From contig DUBO01000050.1 in the NCBI GenBank assembly GCA_012960245.1, forward strand, positions 102,039-166,038: a DNA stretch of 64,000 nucleotides, read 5' to 3'. The stretch is from Candidatus Binatota bacterium (GTDB taxonomy: Bacteria > Desulfobacterota > Binatia > UBA1149). Below the pieces are notes generated by a model, which was not told the origin of the DNA, did not search any database, and was given only the letters and a program-made list of their open reading frames with translations. Of the stretch, positions 62,067 to 64,000 are shown one piece after another (position 1 is the first letter of the stretch; each line of letters begins with the position of its first letter). A program made the position numbers and the translations under genes.

Positions 62067-63087
62067 CGCCCAGTTGTGATGGTTGGCTGGACGGTCCCAG
62101 CCCGCGCAGCCAGGAATCACAGTCCATGGGTTTTTTGCCCTCGGGCTGTACGCGCAGCAGTCTCAGTGCGCCCCGGCCGCAGGCTACCAGCAGCCCCCGC
62201 TCCCATGACAGCACGCGCCCGGGTTCGCCCGCCGCCGCGTCGGTGGTGGCAGCCCCGGCATCGGCCATGATCTCTACGCTCAGCACTTTCAGGCGCCGGT
62301 CGCCCAGGGTGGTAAAAGCCCCGGGCCGGGGATGGAAGGCGCGCACCTGTCGATCGATCTCGACCGCGTCTCGGCTCCAGTCCACACGCATGTCTTCGTT
62401 TTGCAGCGCCGGGGCCCAGCTGGCCAGCGAGTCGTCCTGGGGGGTCCAGTCGGCCGTGCCGTTGGCTATACGCTGCACTGCCCGCTCGAGCAGGCGGGCC
62501 GAAAGATCAGCCAGCGTTGCGCGCAGTTCTCCACCGTCGGTCTGCCCGCTGAGCGTTACTTTCTCGGTCAACAGCACGTCGCCCTCGTCGAGTCCGGCGT
62601 TGACCCGCATGATGCTCACCCCGCTTTCGCTGCGGCCCTCCATTATGGCGCGCTCTATGGGTGCGGCTCCACGCAGGTGGGGGAGCAGCGACGCGTGGGC
62701 GTTGATGCAGCCCAGCCGTGGCAGCTCGAACAAGGAGGCCGGCAGTATCCTGCCGTAGGCCACCACTACGCCGAGGTCGGGGCGCAGGTCGCGGAGCCGG
62801 GAGTGGACGCCGGCGTCGGCCGGATCGGTGGGCTGCAACACTTCTATTCCGTGCCTGAGGGCGAGTTCCTTGACGGCCGGTTGCCGCAGCTTGCGGCCTC
62901 GCCCACTGGGCCTGTCGGGGCGCGTGAGCACGGCCACTACCCTGTGCGGCCCGGCCAGCAGCCGGTCGAGCGAGAGTGCCGCAAAGGGCGGTGTTCCCAT
63001 GAACAGCAGGCGCAGGCTGCCGTCGGGATCGGGGGGCGGCTGTTCGTCGGCCGCGGCTATGGGTTTTGCCTGCAAGGGTTCGCCCAC
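62056..63087 (-). CDS. fmt: Methionyl-tRNA formyltransferase
   Basis: Formylates initiator Met-tRNA. The 343-aa protein shows LLFMGTPPFAALSLDRLL, VVVAYGRILP, NAHASLLPHLRGAAPIERAI and the C-terminal OB-like domain. There is a 25-residue N-terminal extension before the normal start of the fold, so an internal start may be used. It sits 4 bp after the def stop. Confidence 0.95.
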   Translation of the reverse strand: MGEPLQAKPIAAADEQPPPDPDGSLRLLFMGTPPFAALSLDRLLAGPHRVVAVLTRPDRPSGRGRKLRQPAVKELALRHGIEVLQPTDPADAGVHSRLRDLRPDLGVVVAYGRILPASLFELPRLGCINAHASLLPHLRGAAPIERAIMEGRSESGVSIMRVNAGLDEGDVLLTEKVTLSGQTDGGELRATLADLSARLLERAVQRIANGTADWTPQDDSLASWAPALQNEDMRVDWSRDAVEIDRQVRAFHPRPGAFTTLGDRRLKVLSVEIMADAGAATTDAAAGEPGRVLSWERGLLVACGRGALRLLRVQPEGKKPMDCDSWLRGLGPSSQPSQLGDES

Positions 63088-63091
63088 CGTT

Positions 63092-63628
63092 TCAGATGCG
63101 TGGCACTCCGTCGTCGGGCAGCTCGCCGCTGCGTTTAATTTTCTTCAGCCGCTTGCGATACAGGCTCCGCTTCAGCGGCGACAGGTGATCGAGAAAGAGT
63201 TTGCCGTCGAGGTGATCTATCTCGTGTTGGAGGCACACCGCTTGCAGCCCGGTGGCCTCGATGCGGACTTCTTCCTGGTCCACGCTCCAGCCGCTCACCA
63301 GCACCCTAGCCGAGCGTTGCACCTCGGCGGTGTAGTCCACCACGCTCAGGCAGCCTTCTTCCCAGGTGATGTCACCCTCGGCTTCGACGACCTCGGGGTT
63401 GACCAGGCACAGGGGTGCCAGTCCACGGTTCTCACTGTCGGTGTCCACCACGATGGCGCGCTCGAGCAGGCCCACCTGCGGCGCCGCCAGGCCGATTCCG
63501 TTTGCCGCGTACATGGTTTCGACCATGTCGGCCACGTAACCCGCTACCCGGCCGTCTATCTGGGCTACGCGCTCGCTCGTGCGCGTGAGCAAGGGATCGG
63601 GGAAGGTGTGAATACTGAGTATCGCCAC
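63092..63628 (-). CDS. def: Peptide deformylase
   Basis: Removes the formyl group from nascent peptides. The 178-aa metalloenzyme has all three motifs: GIGLAAPQVG, EEGCLS (metal Cys) and QHEIDHLDG (two metal His and catalytic Glu). The basic C-terminal tail (KRSLYRKRLKKIKR) is common. It lies between priA and fmt. Confidence 0.96.
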   Translation of the reverse strand: MAILSIHTFPDPLLTRTSERVAQIDGRVAGYVADMVETMYAANGIGLAAPQVGLLERAIVVDTDSENRGLAPLCLVNPEVVEAEGDITWEEGCLSVVDYTAEVQRSARVLVSGWSVDQEEVRIEATGLQAVCLQHEIDHLDGKLFLDHLSPLKRSLYRKRLKKIKRSGELPDDGVPRI

Positions 63629-63687
63629 GCGCGAGATAAACCGCAGAAAATCTGCACTTGCAAGGGTTTACCCCGCCTCCCGGGCTG

Positions 63688-64000
63688 CTAGAGCATGCTC
63701 ACCGGGTCGACGTCTACCGACATGCGCACGTTGTCCTGCCGGCAAGGGTCTTTGAGTACGTCGCGTATCCAACCGGCTGCCGCAGCCGTAGTGGCGGCCG
63801 ACGGGGCGCGCAGCTGCAGCACGAAGCGCCAGCGACCGCGCAGGCGCTCGAGCGGGGCCGGTGCAGGTCCGCGGACTTCGAGCTCGCTCATCTCGCGCGC
63901 AGCCGACACCGCCAGCCCGGCCGCTCGCTCGGCCATCAGCGAGGCGGCGCCCTGCTCGGGGGATTCAAAACGCAGCATGACCATGCGCGACCAAGGGGGG
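63688..64000 (-). CDS. priA: Primosomal protein N' PriA (C-terminal part only)
   Basis: The gene runs off the right edge; only the last about 103 codons are visible. The sequence matches the PriA C-terminus: PPWSRMVMLRFES, GPAPAPLERLRGRWRFVLQLR and the terminal DVDPVSML. PriA restarts stalled replication forks. The ATG at 63984 is internal, not a start. The priA-def-fmt-rsmB order is common in many bacteria. Confidence 0.92.
   Translation of the reverse strand, partial: PPWSRMVMLRFESPEQGAASLMAERAAGLAVSAAREMSELEVRGPAPAPLERLRGRWRFVLQLRAPSAATTAAAAGWIRDVLKDPCRQDNVRMSVDVDPVSML

Overview
The window is a dense, GC-rich bacterial chromosome segment of mostly housekeeping genes, from a Gram-negative aerobe. 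Outer-membrane and periplasmic genes (TonB/ExbBD, a porin, MltA, a PagL-like lipid A deacylase, DsbD, LspA, lipoproteins) show the double membrane. The ccmABCD cluster, glycolate oxidase and an Fe(II)/2-oxoglutarate enzyme point to aerobic respiration. The gene mix fits a deltaproteobacteria-like lineage (Myxococcota, Desulfobacterota or Binatota type), but that placement is only an inference from gene content. No rRNA, CRISPR array, transposase, integrase or phage gene was seen. No gene-free gap exceeds 300 bases; the largest is 58752-59030 (279 bases) and the next is 23608-23875 (268 bases).

Left part (1-6005): two divergent operons share a short intergenic region with a Fur-like operator. 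Leftward run a porin, a periplasmic FMN-binding protein, a four-helix membrane protein, an ApbE flavin transferase and a LOG-family gene. Rightward run exbB-exbD-tonB. Together they look like an iron-responsive outer-membrane uptake and flavin-redox module. From 6006 to 11827 a hypothetical gene is followed by glcDEF (glycolate to glyoxylate) and a divergent alanine-glyoxylate-type aminotransferase (glyoxylate to glycine).

From 11880 to 23607 come mltA, two SDRs, a second LOG protein, an alpha/beta hydrolase, small membrane proteins, a phosphatidylcholine-synthase-like enzyme, a DUF374 acyltransferase, clpB, a rhomboid protease, a zinc-ribbon protein and riboflavin synthase. From 23702 to 27029 a three-gene leftward cassette lies between two 110-bp direct repeats that match the 3' end of the adjoining UbiB-family gene. 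It encodes a cyclic-nucleotide-binding domain fused to a haem-oxygenase-like diiron enzyme, a SAM methyltransferase and an Fe/2OG dioxygenase. This is the best candidate for an undescribed pathway. Upstream of it on the same strand are ubiB, ccmD, ccmC, ccmB, ccmA and a CDP-alcohol phosphotransferase fusion.

From 31859 to 51889 are a UbiA prenyltransferase, thiolase, Ogt, stress and cell-wall genes, glmU-glmS, a RibBA with altered metal ligands, pagL, dsbD (lacking one membrane cysteine), a DEAD-box helicase that seems to start at ATA, cstA, an acyltransferase, a sulfatase-like lipoprotein, a glutaredoxin and a DUF3553-like protein. The right end (51917-64000) holds ileS-lspA, a duplicated glycine-zipper/OmpA lipoprotein pair, glnB and glnA with terminators, a DjlA-like protein, tRNA-Pro(CGG), and the priA-def-fmt-rsmB-rpe translation cluster. 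priA is cut by the window edge.
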